Shown piece after piece: positions 5,512 to 12,548 of a DNA stretch of 12,626 nt. Position numbers and translations under genes: made by a program. Source of the stretch: Nitrospirota bacterium. GTDB taxonomy: Bacteria; Nitrospirota; UBA9217. The stretch lies in the NCBI GenBank assembly GCA_027456925.1, contig DAIDTZ010000266.1, positions 1-12,626 on the forward strand. The letters are read 5' to 3'. Position 1 is the stretch's first letter. Each line of letters begins with the position of its first letter. The notes beneath the pieces are model-generated. The model worked only from the letters and a program-made list of their open reading frames with translations. It had not been told where the DNA came from and did not search any database.

Positions 5512-6207
5512 ATGGAAAATAAAATACTGATCGTTGACGACGAACCGGATATCGCGGACCTCCATTCCTACAATCTGAAAAAAGACGGGGTCCGGGGCAC
5601 GACGGCGTCGGACGGCGAAGAGGCCCTCAACAAGATCAGAAAGGCCAAATTTGATCTCGTCGTTCTCGATCTGATGCTGCCCGGCATTCAGGGCGTGGAA
5701 CTTTGCCGCATCATCAGGAATGATCCTAAGACAGCCGGAACGCCCATCATCATGCTTACCGCCAAAGGGGAGGAAGTGGACAAGGTCGTGGGACTGGAAA
5801 GCGGCGCCGATGATTATATGACCAAACCGTTCAGCGCCAAGGAGCTTATTGCGCGCGTTAAGGCGGTACTGCGGAGAACGGGGGAAAAAGCGGCCACGGA
5901 AAAGATCATCCGCATCGGCAAGCTCGTGATCAATAAGGAAACCTTCGGCGTCACGAAAGGCAACACTCCCCTGGAGCTGAGCGCGACGGAGTTCAAACTG
6001 CTCCTGTACCTTGTTGAGCGGAGGGGCAGGGTCTTCAGCCGCGAACAATTGGTTGACGCGGTATGGAGGGGCGAAGCATTTATTGAGCCCCGGACCGTCG
6101 ACGTCCACATCCGGAGACTCCGGACTCAGATCGAGGACGACCCTGCAAATCCTGCGTACCTCAAGACCCGCAGGGGAGTGGGGTACTACGTGGACGTTGC
6201 CCCATGA
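5512..6207 (+). CDS. phoB: PhoB/OmpR-family response regulator
   Basis: The protein has 231 residues. An N-terminal receiver domain (about 3-118) carries the acidic pair Asp9-Asp10, phosphoacceptor Asp53 in VVLDLMLPG, Thr83 and Lys105 in TKPFS. A winged-helix DNA-binding domain (about 131-229) shows ELSATEFKLLLYLVERRGRVFSR-type sequence, a recognition-helix region RTVDVHIRRLR and the final RGVGYYVD hairpin. ATG 5512 is preferred over the upstream TTG at 5476 because the receiver domain begins at once (MENKILIVDDEPD). It overlaps the histidine kinase gene by ATGA. The PhoB assignment rests on overall similarity, the PhoR-like partner and the Pho-box-like repeats before the porin at 9429. No pst or phoU genes are present, so a different stimulus remains possible. 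Confidence 0.8.
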   Translation: MENKILIVDDEPDIADLHSYNLKKDGVRGTTASDGEEALNKIRKAKFDLVVLDLMLPGIQGVELCRIIRNDPKTAGTPIIMLTAKGEEVDKVVGLESGADDYMTKPFSAKELIARVKAVLRRTGEKAATEKIIRIGKLVINKETFGVTKGNTPLELSATEFKLLLYLVERRGRVFSREQLVDAVWRGEAFIEPRTVDVHIRRLRTQIEDDPANPAYLKTRRGVGYYVDVAP

Positions 6208-7952
6208 AGCGGCGCATTTTCGGGCGGTTTTTTTTCCTCTATGTTCTTATCATTCTTATGGCGGTGTTGTTCAGCGAACTCTCCATCACTGCCGCCGTGA
6301 GAAACAATTACCTGAACAACATCAGAAAAAACCTCTTTTCACAGGCGACGCTCATCTCGGACGTGGTCTCGTTTGCAACCCCCTCCTCTCTTGACAGCCT
6401 TTGCGAACAATTCAAAGAGCAGACCGGCTACCGCGTCACGGTGATCTCCCTCGACGGCAGGGTCCTCGGAGATTCGGACAAGGACTCGTCCGCGATGGAA
6501 AACCACCGGGGACGACCCGAGATCAAGCAGGCACTCTCAAGCGGCAGCGGGATGTCGATGCGGCACAGCGCCACCCTGAACGACGAGCTCTTGTACGTAG
6601 CGACCCGGGTCGTGCGGGGCGGCAGGCCCGTGGGTTTTGTCCGGCTCAGCGAACGGCTCAGGGCCGTTGATGCTGCGGTCAATTCGCTCCGCTTGAAGCT
6701 CTTTGCCGTGGTCGCCGCAATTCTGCTTGCCACCGGATTGTTCTCGATCGGCCAGATGGAGCGCATCCGCAGGCTGACCGGGCAGATCGTGACCTTTTCC
6801 CGGTCCCTTGCCCGCGGGGCGGTCGGCAGCAAACTCTACCTGGAACAGGCAGGCGAGTTCGATGAAATCGCGGAAAGTCTGAATACCATGTCGATGGAAC
6901 TGCAAAACAACATTGCCGCGAACGAAGAAGAGAGGAAAAGGCTGACCGTGATCCTGCGAAGCATCCCGGACGTCCTGTTGATTCTCGATTCCCAGGGGAC
7001 GATCCAGCTTTCGAGCTCCGCCTCACGGAACTATTTTGGAGACGCTCCTCTCAGAGGAAAGCAGATTTTCGAGGTCATTAGAAACCCCTCGTTCCTGTCT
7101 CTCATGGAGGAAGCGCGCAAGAACCTGACCTCCGGCATCAGCGAACTGAGACTTGACTACCCGGAAGAACAATATTTCTCGGCGAGGGTCTCACCGCTCT
7201 CCTACAATGAGAAAGATCTGGCGGGATTCGTCGTCATCCTGCACGACATTACGCAGCTTAAGAAACTGGAGCAGACGCGCAAGGATTTCGTCGCGAATAT
7301 TTCCCACGAAATAAAAACGCCCATCACCTCCATCAAGGGATTTTCCGATGCGCTCCTGGAAGGCGCTTTGCATGATACAGAGCATGCTGAAAAATTCTTG
7401 AAAATCATCAGGTCGAACAGCGAGCGGATCAACAGCCTCGTGGACGATCTCATGACGATTTCGAAAATCGAGCTTGGCGTGGCAAAGATAGAGAAAACAC
7501 CCGTGGATGTCCCGGACGCCATGGAACATGTGCTGACCCTGCTCCGGGCCAAGGCTGCGGCAAAAAACCTGTTCCTCAAGACCGATCTTCCGGAGGCGGT
7601 CCCTAAAATCGCCGCCGACAAGGACAAGCTCATACAGGTACTCACGAACCTCGTAGACAATGCGATTAAATTTACCGACAAGGGCGGGGTCACGATCGGC
7701 GCCGGATTGGAAAACGAACGGCCGTACCTCTTTGTGGAGGACACCGGCATCGGCATTCTGGAGAAACACCTGCCGCGCCTTGGTGAGCGGTTCTACCGCG
7801 TGGATACCGCACGGTCGAGAACGATGGGCGGGACGGGCCTTGGCCTCGCCATTGTCAAACACCTTGTCAAGGCGCACGGCTGGGACATGCAGATCGAAAG
7901 CACTCCGGAGAAAGGCACGAAGGTGACGATCCTCTGCACAGGGGACGGTTGA
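6204..7952 (+). CDS. phoR: PhoR-like membrane sensor histidine kinase
   Basis: This 582-residue kinase has a first membrane span at about 8-30 and an extracytoplasmic sensor region at about 31-163. The second span is at 164-183, a HAMP-like linker at about 184-240 and a PAS domain at about 246-350. The HisKA region follows with phosphoacceptor His368 in FVANISHEIKTP. The ATPase domain shows the N box (NLVDNAIKF, 482-490), the G1 box (DTGIGI, 513-518) and the G2 box (GGTGLGLAI, 542-550). The order spans-HAMP-PAS-HisKA-HATPase is that of many PhoR proteins. Unlike E. coli PhoR, the periplasmic loop is about 130 residues and could sense a ligand directly. It starts inside the regulator's stop (ATGA), so the two are co-translated. 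Confidence 0.85.
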   Translation: MKRRIFGRFFFLYVLIILMAVLFSELSITAAVRNNYLNNIRKNLFSQATLISDVVSFATPSSLDSLCEQFKEQTGYRVTVISLDGRVLGDSDKDSSAMENHRGRPEIKQALSSGSGMSMRHSATLNDELLYVATRVVRGGRPVGFVRLSERLRAVDAAVNSLRLKLFAVVAAILLATGLFSIGQMERIRRLTGQIVTFSRSLARGAVGSKLYLEQAGEFDEIAESLNTMSMELQNNIAANEEERKRLTVILRSIPDVLLILDSQGTIQLSSSASRNYFGDAPLRGKQIFEVIRNPSFLSLMEEARKNLTSGISELRLDYPEEQYFSARVSPLSYNEKDLAGFVVILHDITQLKKLEQTRKDFVANISHEIKTPITSIKGFSDALLEGALHDTEHAEKFLKIIRSNSERINSLVDDLMTISKIELGVAKIEKTPVDVPDAMEHVLTLLRAKAAAKNLFLKTDLPEAVPKIAADKDKLIQVLTNLVDNAIKFTDKGGVTIGAGLENERPYLFVEDTGIGILEKHLPRLGERFYRVDTARSRTMGGTGLGLAIVKHLVKAHGWDMQIESTPEKGTKVTILCTGDG

Positions 7953-7953
7953 G

Positions 7954-8016
7954 ATGAAAATCGGGGTATTCGGGGACGGACATGGAAATATCGAGGCGCT
8001 TTATAACTTGTCTTGA
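7954..8016 (+). pseudogene. N-terminal stump of a metallophosphoesterase gene
   Basis: An ATG one base after the kinase stop opens 20 codons beginning MKIGVFGDGHGNIEAL and then stops. This matches the first block of calcineurin-like (YfcE/MJ0936-type) phosphoesterases, in which GDxHGN supplies the first metal ligands. The remaining roughly 140-200 residues of such a protein are absent. The sequence that follows is AT-rich and supplies a -35 box for the next gene. I infer that a third operon gene was lost by deletion and its start remains fused to the kinase operon. A functional micro-protein is unlikely but possible. The match is short, although its motif and position are both telling. Confidence 0.55.
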
Positions 8017-8040
8017 CAAATCCCTCAAAAAAGATTAATT
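8013..8040 (+). promoter_or_regulatory. candidate promoter of the M23 peptidase gene
   Basis: TTGACA at 8013-8018 is a consensus -35. A 16-bp spacer leads to TTAATT (8035-8040), a weak -10. The -35 overlaps the stop codon of the phosphoesterase stump. Confidence 0.4.
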
Positions 8041-8115
8041 CTAAAGCTTCGGAGCATTCACCATTCCCAATACGTTGTGCTGCGGTTCGACTGTTTGTTC
8101 GCCTTTGGAGGAAGC

Positions 8116-9051
8116 ATGCGGGGTAAGAAATCAAGAAATAGTAAGAAAAAAGAATATGTTACTTTTTTGTTCCTGCCCGGTCCCAATGCACGCGTCAGGA
8201 CCCTGCGCATTTCCAAGGCAGTGATCAAGTCAGTCCTTCTCTCCCTTGCCGGAGCGCTTGTCCTTTCAGCCTATCTTATTTATGAATTTAATGACGTCCA
8301 AGGGAAAGCAGAGGAACTGCAGTCCATGCGCGAAGAACTTATGCAGCAGAAAGTCCAGGTCCAGAACTTCGCCCTCGACCTGATCGATTATAAACGCCAG
8401 ATGTTCCTGGTCCGCGGCCTGGACACAAAACTGCGGCGAGCCGTGGGGCTCGGGCCCCGCGACAAGACGCAGCAGATCCTTGGGATCGGAGGCCCGGATG
8501 AACTCGGGCTGCAGAACCTTACCGTAATCGGTGAAAAGAAACAGGACGAGGCGCTCAAAGAAATGCATCAGGAATTGACTCAGCTCCAGGGGGTGGCCTC
8601 GAAGCAGGAGACAAGTCTGCAGACCCTGATTGAATACTTCGAAGACAAGCGTTCGCTCTATGACTCGACTCCCACGGCCTGGCCGGTCCGCGGATGGGTC
8701 ACTTCTCCGTTCGGCAAGAGGATCGCGCCGTTCACCGGCAAGATGCAGTTTCACGAAGGCATGGACATTGCGGTCCAAATCGGCACCCCTGTGCACGCAC
8801 CCGCAGACGGCGTGGTTACCAAGGCGGGCTTCGAACCCGGATACGGCAACGTGGTGGAGATCAGCCACGGCTACGGTCTTATGACCGTTTTCGGCCATAA
8901 TTCCCGGTTAAACGTCAAGGTGGGGCAACACGTGAAGCGCGGCGACATAATCTCGTATTCCGGGAATACCGGGTTGAGTACCGGGCCTCATGTGCATTAC
9001 GAGGTCCGGCTCAACGGCCTGCCGGTTAATCCGGTCCGCTATCTTAACTAG
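8116..9051 (+). CDS. membrane-anchored M23 (LytM-type) peptidoglycan endopeptidase
   Basis: This 311-residue protein has a basic cytoplasmic start (residues 1-12) and one membrane span at about 36-56. A coiled-coil stalk covers about 60-180, and a C-terminal M23 domain covers about 187-311. Zinc ligands His213, Asp217 (FHEGMD) and His294 (HVHYEV), with catalytic His261 (FGHNSRL) and His292, are all present. It is therefore expected to cut peptide cross-links in the wall and is not a degenerate LytM activator such as EnvC or NlpD. ATG 8116 is chosen for the GGAGG at 8107-8111 and the basic start. An in-frame upstream extension to 8077 lacks a ribosome binding site. It stands between the two-component pair and the porin with its own probable promoter, so it may simply be a neighbour. 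Confidence 0.9.
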   Translation: MRGKKSRNSKKKEYVTFLFLPGPNARVRTLRISKAVIKSVLLSLAGALVLSAYLIYEFNDVQGKAEELQSMREELMQQKVQVQNFALDLIDYKRQMFLVRGLDTKLRRAVGLGPRDKTQQILGIGGPDELGLQNLTVIGEKKQDEALKEMHQELTQLQGVASKQETSLQTLIEYFEDKRSLYDSTPTAWPVRGWVTSPFGKRIAPFTGKMQFHEGMDIAVQIGTPVHAPADGVVTKAGFEPGYGNVVEISHGYGLMTVFGHNSRLNVKVGQHVKRGDIISYSGNTGLSTGPHVHYEVRLNGLPVNPVRYLN

Positions 9052-9245
9052 TGCCTGAACGAAAACCTTATTTTCTGCTCAACATTTCAAAACCCGCATG
9101 CGCAAAATATGTAAACCCGGGAGAAGAAGCCTCGGCCCGAGTCTCTGCTCTCCACTCATAGCTTCTTGTGCTTAGAACGCAGCGTATTTCCGCCGTAATA
9201 CTGCCTGACGAAGCGCTCTGCTAAAAAACCAACCCGTCCCGATTT
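9052..9245. other. non-coding stretch after the M23 gene
   Basis: No gene is seen. AAGAAGC (9124-9130) and GCTTCTT (9161-9167) could pair around a short inner CTCGG-C-CCGAG hairpin at 9131-9141, giving a branched structure without a T-tract. No clear terminator for the M23 gene was found. The stretch leads into the Pho-box-like repeats. Confidence 0.4.
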
Positions 9246-9285
9246 TTTTCATCAACTTTTCATCAAACCGTCATACTGCGGTAAC
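9246..9285 (+). promoter_or_regulatory. Pho-box-like direct repeats upstream of the porin
   Basis: TTTTCAT (9246-9252), TTTTCAT (9257-9263) and CCGTCAT (9268-9274) recur at exactly 11-bp intervals. A weaker fourth unit, CGGTAAC, is at 9279-9285. PhoB binds head-to-tail CTGTCAT-like 7-mers separated by 4 bp, one turn apart. These units match that consensus at 5, 5, 6 and 4 of 7 positions. The last unit ends 10 bp before a TATATT -10 and no -35 is needed, as in class II PhoB-activated promoters. Confidence 0.65.
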
Positions 9286-9295
9286 ACCAGCCTGC

Positions 9296-9301
9296 TATAT
9301 T
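9296..9301 (+). promoter_or_regulatory. -10 element of the porin promoter
   Basis: TATATT differs from TATAAT at one position and sits 10 bp after the Pho-box-like array. Transcription would start near 9308, leaving an untranslated leader of about 120 bases. Confidence 0.5.
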
Positions 9302-9386
9302 TCAACCCGCTAAAGAAAACAGCAAAACCCAAATTCCATAAAAAAGGAAACCGATGCGCGGCTTACGAGCGTGCTATCAATAACAG

Positions 9387-9404
9387 CTTCCGGCTTTCCG
9401 GAAG
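9387..9404 (+). other. hairpin in the porin mRNA leader
   Basis: CTTCCGG (9387-9393), loop CTTT, and CCGGAAG (9398-9404) form a perfect 7-bp stem. It is 11 bases before the Shine-Dalgarno AGGAGG (9416-9421) and 24 before the ATG. Strong leader stems near porin start sites can stabilise the mRNA or affect initiation. No T-tract follows. Confidence 0.5.
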
Positions 9405-9428
9405 TACAACTACACAGGAGGGTACAAG

Positions 9429-10589
9429 ATGAAAAGGATTCTCGCAGCAATCGCAATCATCGCAGCAAGCAGTCTTGCATCTGTGGCCATGGCAACGGAC
9501 GCAGAAACGCCCGTGGTCAAGGGCAACATCGAAGTATACGGTTTTGCAAAGGTCTCGGTCGATGCGATCACCACCGATGCCAAGGCAACGGGAGCTTCCA
9601 AAAGCTTGACAAGGATTTCCTCGAACTCCTCGCGCCTCGGGTTCAAAGACACGGAGTCCCTGGATGGTGACGTGAATGCGATTATGCAGTTGGAACTGGG
9701 CGTCAATTACGACGGCACGCAGACCTCGGTCGTATCGAGCGTGACGCCGAGCCCGGTAAGCTCGAAGGCGACAAGCATCGACAAGATTACCTATCGCAAC
9801 TCCTTCGCAGGCCTGAGCAGCAAGACCTTCGGCTCGGTTATCTTCGGCATCAACGACACGCCGTACAAGATTTCAACCGGCGGCCTGGACCCCTTCGCCG
9901 ACACGATGGCCGATTATAACGCCATCATCGGCACGGTGAATGGCTCTTCGGATTTCGATTTGCGAGCGTTGAACACCGTTATGTATACCTCTCCCAAGTT
10001 CGCAGGAATCCAGGTCATGGCCCAAACCAGCTCGACCGGCCAGGAGTCTCCGACTACCAGCACGACCGGCAACAAACAGGAATATTCCTTTTCCGTGACC
10101 TATACCGGCGGCCCTCTTTATGCCAGCCTTGCGGACGAAACTCATATGAACGGCTACGGCAGCCTGGATAAATTGGGTTACAAGATCGAGGGTACGAAAG
10201 TCGGCGTGGGCTATACCATTGCAGACTCGGGCACCAAGATCGGGCTTGTGTATGAGATGTTGAAGGACAGCGTTACCGACTCCCCGAACACGCGGAACGC
10301 CGAGTACATCGCAATAAGCCAGCCCCTGGGCAAAGAGACCATCAAGCTTGCTTATGGGATCGCGGATAAGGGAAAGGCGCAGAATACCGATAACGGGGCG
10401 ACGCTTGCGGCAATAGGCGTTGATCATAACTTTACCAAGCGCACAACAGCCTACCTCCTGTACGCTAAGACGAGCAACAACACGAACGGCACCTATGGCC
10501 TCGGCCAGAGCGGCGCAGGCGGCGCATATGTGCCTGGTGCAGGCGAAAAACCGTCGGTGATCTCTTTCGGCATCAATCACAGCTTCTAA
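9429..10589 (+). CDS. outer-membrane porin (Gram-negative porin family), probably phosphate-responsive
   Basis: This 386-residue protein has a signal peptide: KR, then a hydrophobic stretch, with AMA at 20-22 and predicted cleavage before Thr23. The mature start VKGNIEVYGFAKVSVDAI is the first strand typical of trimeric general porins. SNSSRLGFKDTESLDGDVNAIMQLELG (about 60-86) is the conserved early hairpin region. Alternating hydrophobic strands continue to the C-terminal ISFGINHSF, ending in the phenylalanine used for BAM recognition. It would let small, probably anionic, solutes cross the outer membrane. The Pho-box-like repeats upstream and the nearby PhoB/PhoR-like genes suggest a PhoE-like role in phosphate limitation. 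The pore's selectivity cannot be read from sequence by eye. Confidence 0.88.
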   Translation: MKRILAAIAIIAASSLASVAMATDAETPVVKGNIEVYGFAKVSVDAITTDAKATGASKSLTRISSNSSRLGFKDTESLDGDVNAIMQLELGVNYDGTQTSVVSSVTPSPVSSKATSIDKITYRNSFAGLSSKTFGSVIFGINDTPYKISTGGLDPFADTMADYNAIIGTVNGSSDFDLRALNTVMYTSPKFAGIQVMAQTSSTGQESPTTSTTGNKQEYSFSVTYTGGPLYASLADETHMNGYGSLDKLGYKIEGTKVGVGYTIADSGTKIGLVYEMLKDSVTDSPNTRNAEYIAISQPLGKETIKLAYGIADKGKAQNTDNGATLAAIGVDHNFTKRTTAYLLYAKTSNNTNGTYGLGQSGAGGAYVPGAGEKPSVISFGINHSF

Positions 10590-10620
10590 TATCCTCCCTG
10601 ATGTTGGAAGATTACCGTAC

Positions 10621-10647
10621 CCCCGCCCATTCCGGGCGGGGTTTCTT
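10621..10647 (+). terminator. rho-independent terminator of the porin gene
   Basis: CCCCGCCC (10621-10628), loop ATTCC, and GGGCGGGG (10634-10641) form a perfect 8-bp stem followed by TTTCTT. It lies 32 bases after the porin stop and only 21 before the next start, so the GH1 gene probably depends on read-through or on a promoter that I cannot see. Confidence 0.85.
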
Positions 10648-10668
10648 AAAATACTCTTAGGAAGGACG

Positions 10669-11913
10669 ATGAAATCATTTCCTGATAATTTTTTTTGGGG
10701 CGTTGCTACGTCTGCGTTTCAACTCGAGGGCTCTCCGAATGCTGACTGGGCGACATGGGACCCGGTTTTACTGGACATCCCTCAGATCACGAACCACTAC
10801 GCGCTGTTCCGCGAAGACCTGAAGCTCCTGAAGGACCTGGGGGTAAACTCTTATCGCTTTTCCCTTGAATGGAGCAGGATCCAACCGAGGCCGGATACCT
10901 GGGATGAAGAAGCCATTGCGCATTACCAGGAGATCATCGATATCCTCCGAAACTATAACATCGAGCCGATGGTTACGCTTCACCATTTTACCCATCCCCG
11001 GTGGTTTCTTGAAAGGACGCCCTGGCACCGGACGGGATCTATTGAGAAATTCCTTCGCTACACCGAGAAGATGGTCTCCTCGCTCAGGAACGTGCGATAT
11101 TGGATTACTTTTAATGAGCCCTACGTCATCCTGATCGGCGGTTACCTCGACGGCTGCACGCCGCCCGGGCTGAAAGACGTTCCTTTGTCGCTGGCCGCGC
11201 TTCAAAATATATTCACCTGCCACGGTAAGGCCTACGACATTATCCACCAATATGTCCCCGACGCACAGGTCAGCGTAGCGCATAACATGTCCGTGTTTGC
11301 ACCGTGGAAAAAGTGGAACCCCCTTGACCGGCTCCTGAAGAAGGCAGCAAACTTCTTTTACAACCACTCGATCATCAATGCGTTCCAAACAGGGATCTTC
11401 GTCGTCAAGTTTCCCTTCTCGCGGCCCGTGGAGATCGAGGTCCCGATCAAGGGCAAGCTCGACTTCTTCGGCGTAAACTACTATACCCGGATCCATCTCA
11501 GGTTCAACCCCTTCAAGAAGATGGGTGTCGAGCTCAGGTACCTGGATATAGAAGGGCACGGGCTTACGAACATCGGATGGGAAGTCCACCCGCGGGGCCT
11601 CGCCAAAGTGCTTTGGTATGCGTCCCGGCTCAACCTCCCGCTCATCATCACCGAGAACGGCATAGCCTCGCATGATACGGAGCAGAAAGTAAAATACATG
11701 AAGCAGCACGTGGATGTCGTGGAACGATGTCTGAAGGAGGGACTCGATGTCCGCGGGTATTTCTACTGGACCCTTATCGATAACTACGAATGGCTCCAGG
11801 GTCTCGATGTGCGGTTCGGTCTCTACCGGGTCGACTTTAAAACGTTTAAGCGCCATCCCACAAGCGCTGCGACCTATTACGCTTACCTCATTCAAAGTCG
11901 ATCGAAGATGTAA
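10669..11913 (+). CDS. glycoside hydrolase family 1 beta-glycosidase
   Basis: This 414-residue TIM-barrel enzyme has no signal peptide. Retaining catalysis is expected, with acid/base Glu150 in TFNEP and nucleophile Glu329 in ITENG. The N-terminal FFWGVATSAFQLEG (8-21) and glycone-site residues Gln18, Asn149, Trp367 and Glu374 (YWTLIDNYEW) fit GH1. It is shorter than the usual 440-480 residues. The segment after ATSAFQLEG is trimmed: the usual long, variable insertion before the catalytic barrel is only some 20 residues. The usual HW-DLP motif is replaced by HHFTHPRWF (105-113), as in more divergent GH1 members. The substrate could be a cellobiose-like sugar, a galactoside or a glycolipid. 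It would act in the cytoplasm. An AGGAAGG ribosome binding site precedes the ATG, but the gene follows a terminator closely. Confidence 0.92.
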   Translation: MKSFPDNFFWGVATSAFQLEGSPNADWATWDPVLLDIPQITNHYALFREDLKLLKDLGVNSYRFSLEWSRIQPRPDTWDEEAIAHYQEIIDILRNYNIEPMVTLHHFTHPRWFLERTPWHRTGSIEKFLRYTEKMVSSLRNVRYWITFNEPYVILIGGYLDGCTPPGLKDVPLSLAALQNIFTCHGKAYDIIHQYVPDAQVSVAHNMSVFAPWKKWNPLDRLLKKAANFFYNHSIINAFQTGIFVVKFPFSRPVEIEVPIKGKLDFFGVNYYTRIHLRFNPFKKMGVELRYLDIEGHGLTNIGWEVHPRGLAKVLWYASRLNLPLIITENGIASHDTEQKVKYMKQHVDVVERCLKEGLDVRGYFYWTLIDNYEWLQGLDVRFGLYRVDFKTFKRHPTSAATYYAYLIQSRSKM

Positions 11914-11942
11914 CGAAAAAATCATCCAGGGAGGTGTGCCCT

Positions 11943-12041
11943 ATGAAGATAAATAGCCTGAAAGTTATTGAATATATTCTTACCGCTTTGAGTTTTGCTA
12001 TCGCCGTAGTTTTTATTATTCTTATCATTCAGGGTTTGTGA
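11943..12041 (+). CDS. 32-residue single-span membrane micro-protein
   Basis: An ATG at 11943 follows GGGAGGTG (11929-11936) by six bases, a strong Shine-Dalgarno sequence. The 32 codons give a short polar start (MKINSLKVIEY) and a continuous hydrophobic stretch from residue 11 to 29 of Ile, Leu, Val, Phe and Ala, ending in QGL. This is the layout of small regulatory or accessory membrane proteins. It starts 29 bases after the GH1 stop and could share its transcript. The family is not recognised. It is too short for most gene callers. Confidence comes from the ribosome binding site and the composition. Confidence 0.65.
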   Translation: MKINSLKVIEYILTALSFAIAVVFIILIIQGL

Positions 12042-12272
12042 GGGACCGGGGCTTGGATGCACAGCAATGAGGCTTCCTTACCTACCCAGCCCTGCGGATA
12101 CCGAACCGCACTGGCGTTCTCAATTGGAACTCTTCCTTAACCTCCTGCCATTCGCACTCTCGTAAATGTCAAAATTTAATGCAAGATTCATTGCTTCTTC
12201 ATACTCCTGTAATCCCTTTCCAGTATCATCTCGTAAAATTCAGCGTGACGAGAATAAAGTGCGGGAGAACAT
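12042..12272. other. unexplained non-coding stretch
   Basis: There is no convincing ORF on either strand and no clear tRNA, terminator or promoter. A short ATG frame (from 12056) lacks a ribosome binding site. The sequence separates the GH1 and micro-protein transcript from the accessory-type gene at 12273 and may hold that gene's promoter. Confidence 0.4.
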
Positions 12273-12548
12273 ATGAACCATATCATCATCAAAATCGAAA
12301 GCGGTGTTGTTGCGGATGTCTATTGTACCGAACCGGTCTCTGTAACCATTGTAGACCATGATGTCATTGAAGGCGGTGAGACGTTCGAAGAGCGCAGGAA
12401 AAAGGCGGTCATAACAATGATACCTGAGCTGCGCGTCGAGCCCGGAAAAATCGAACAGACAGTGACGTCACTGGTGCTCGAATGCCGCAGGCCCGCGGAC
12501 CGGCTCCTGCTGGAGCGAATTAATGAAACTGTTGGAGCTGTGGCGTAA
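12273..12548 (+). CDS. uncharacterised small acidic accessory protein
   Basis: This 91-residue protein begins MNHIIIKIESGVVADVYCTE, followed by VSVTIVDHDVIEGGE. The opening pattern of a hydrophobic strand, ESG-xxx-DVY and then VxIVDxDxxE is one I recall in small proteins on plasmids and integrative elements, annotated only as hypothetical. The remainder is charged and predicted helical, with a possible coiled helix at 71-86. There is no signal peptide or membrane span. GGGAG (12263-12267) gives a ribosome binding site. The last codons overlap a further start at 12523. No function is assigned. Its presence hints that an accessory region begins here. Confidence 0.7.
   Translation: MNHIIIKIESGVVADVYCTEPVSVTIVDHDVIEGGETFEERRKKAVITMIPELRVEPGKIEQTVTSLVLECRRPADRLLLERINETVGAVA

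Noticed and set aside
9124..9167. Terminator or small RNA after the M23 gene
   Set aside because: The 7-bp pairing encloses a loop of about 30 bases and has no T-tract, which is not enough to call either.
10768..11925. 385-codon minus-strand ORF across the GH1 gene
   Set aside because: It is antisense to a gene with all GH1 catalytic motifs. The translation has no protein-family pattern and no ribosome binding site.
12056..12140. Short ORF in the 12042-12272 gap
   Set aside because: It has no ribosome binding site, no hydrophobic or conserved pattern, and a length consistent with chance.
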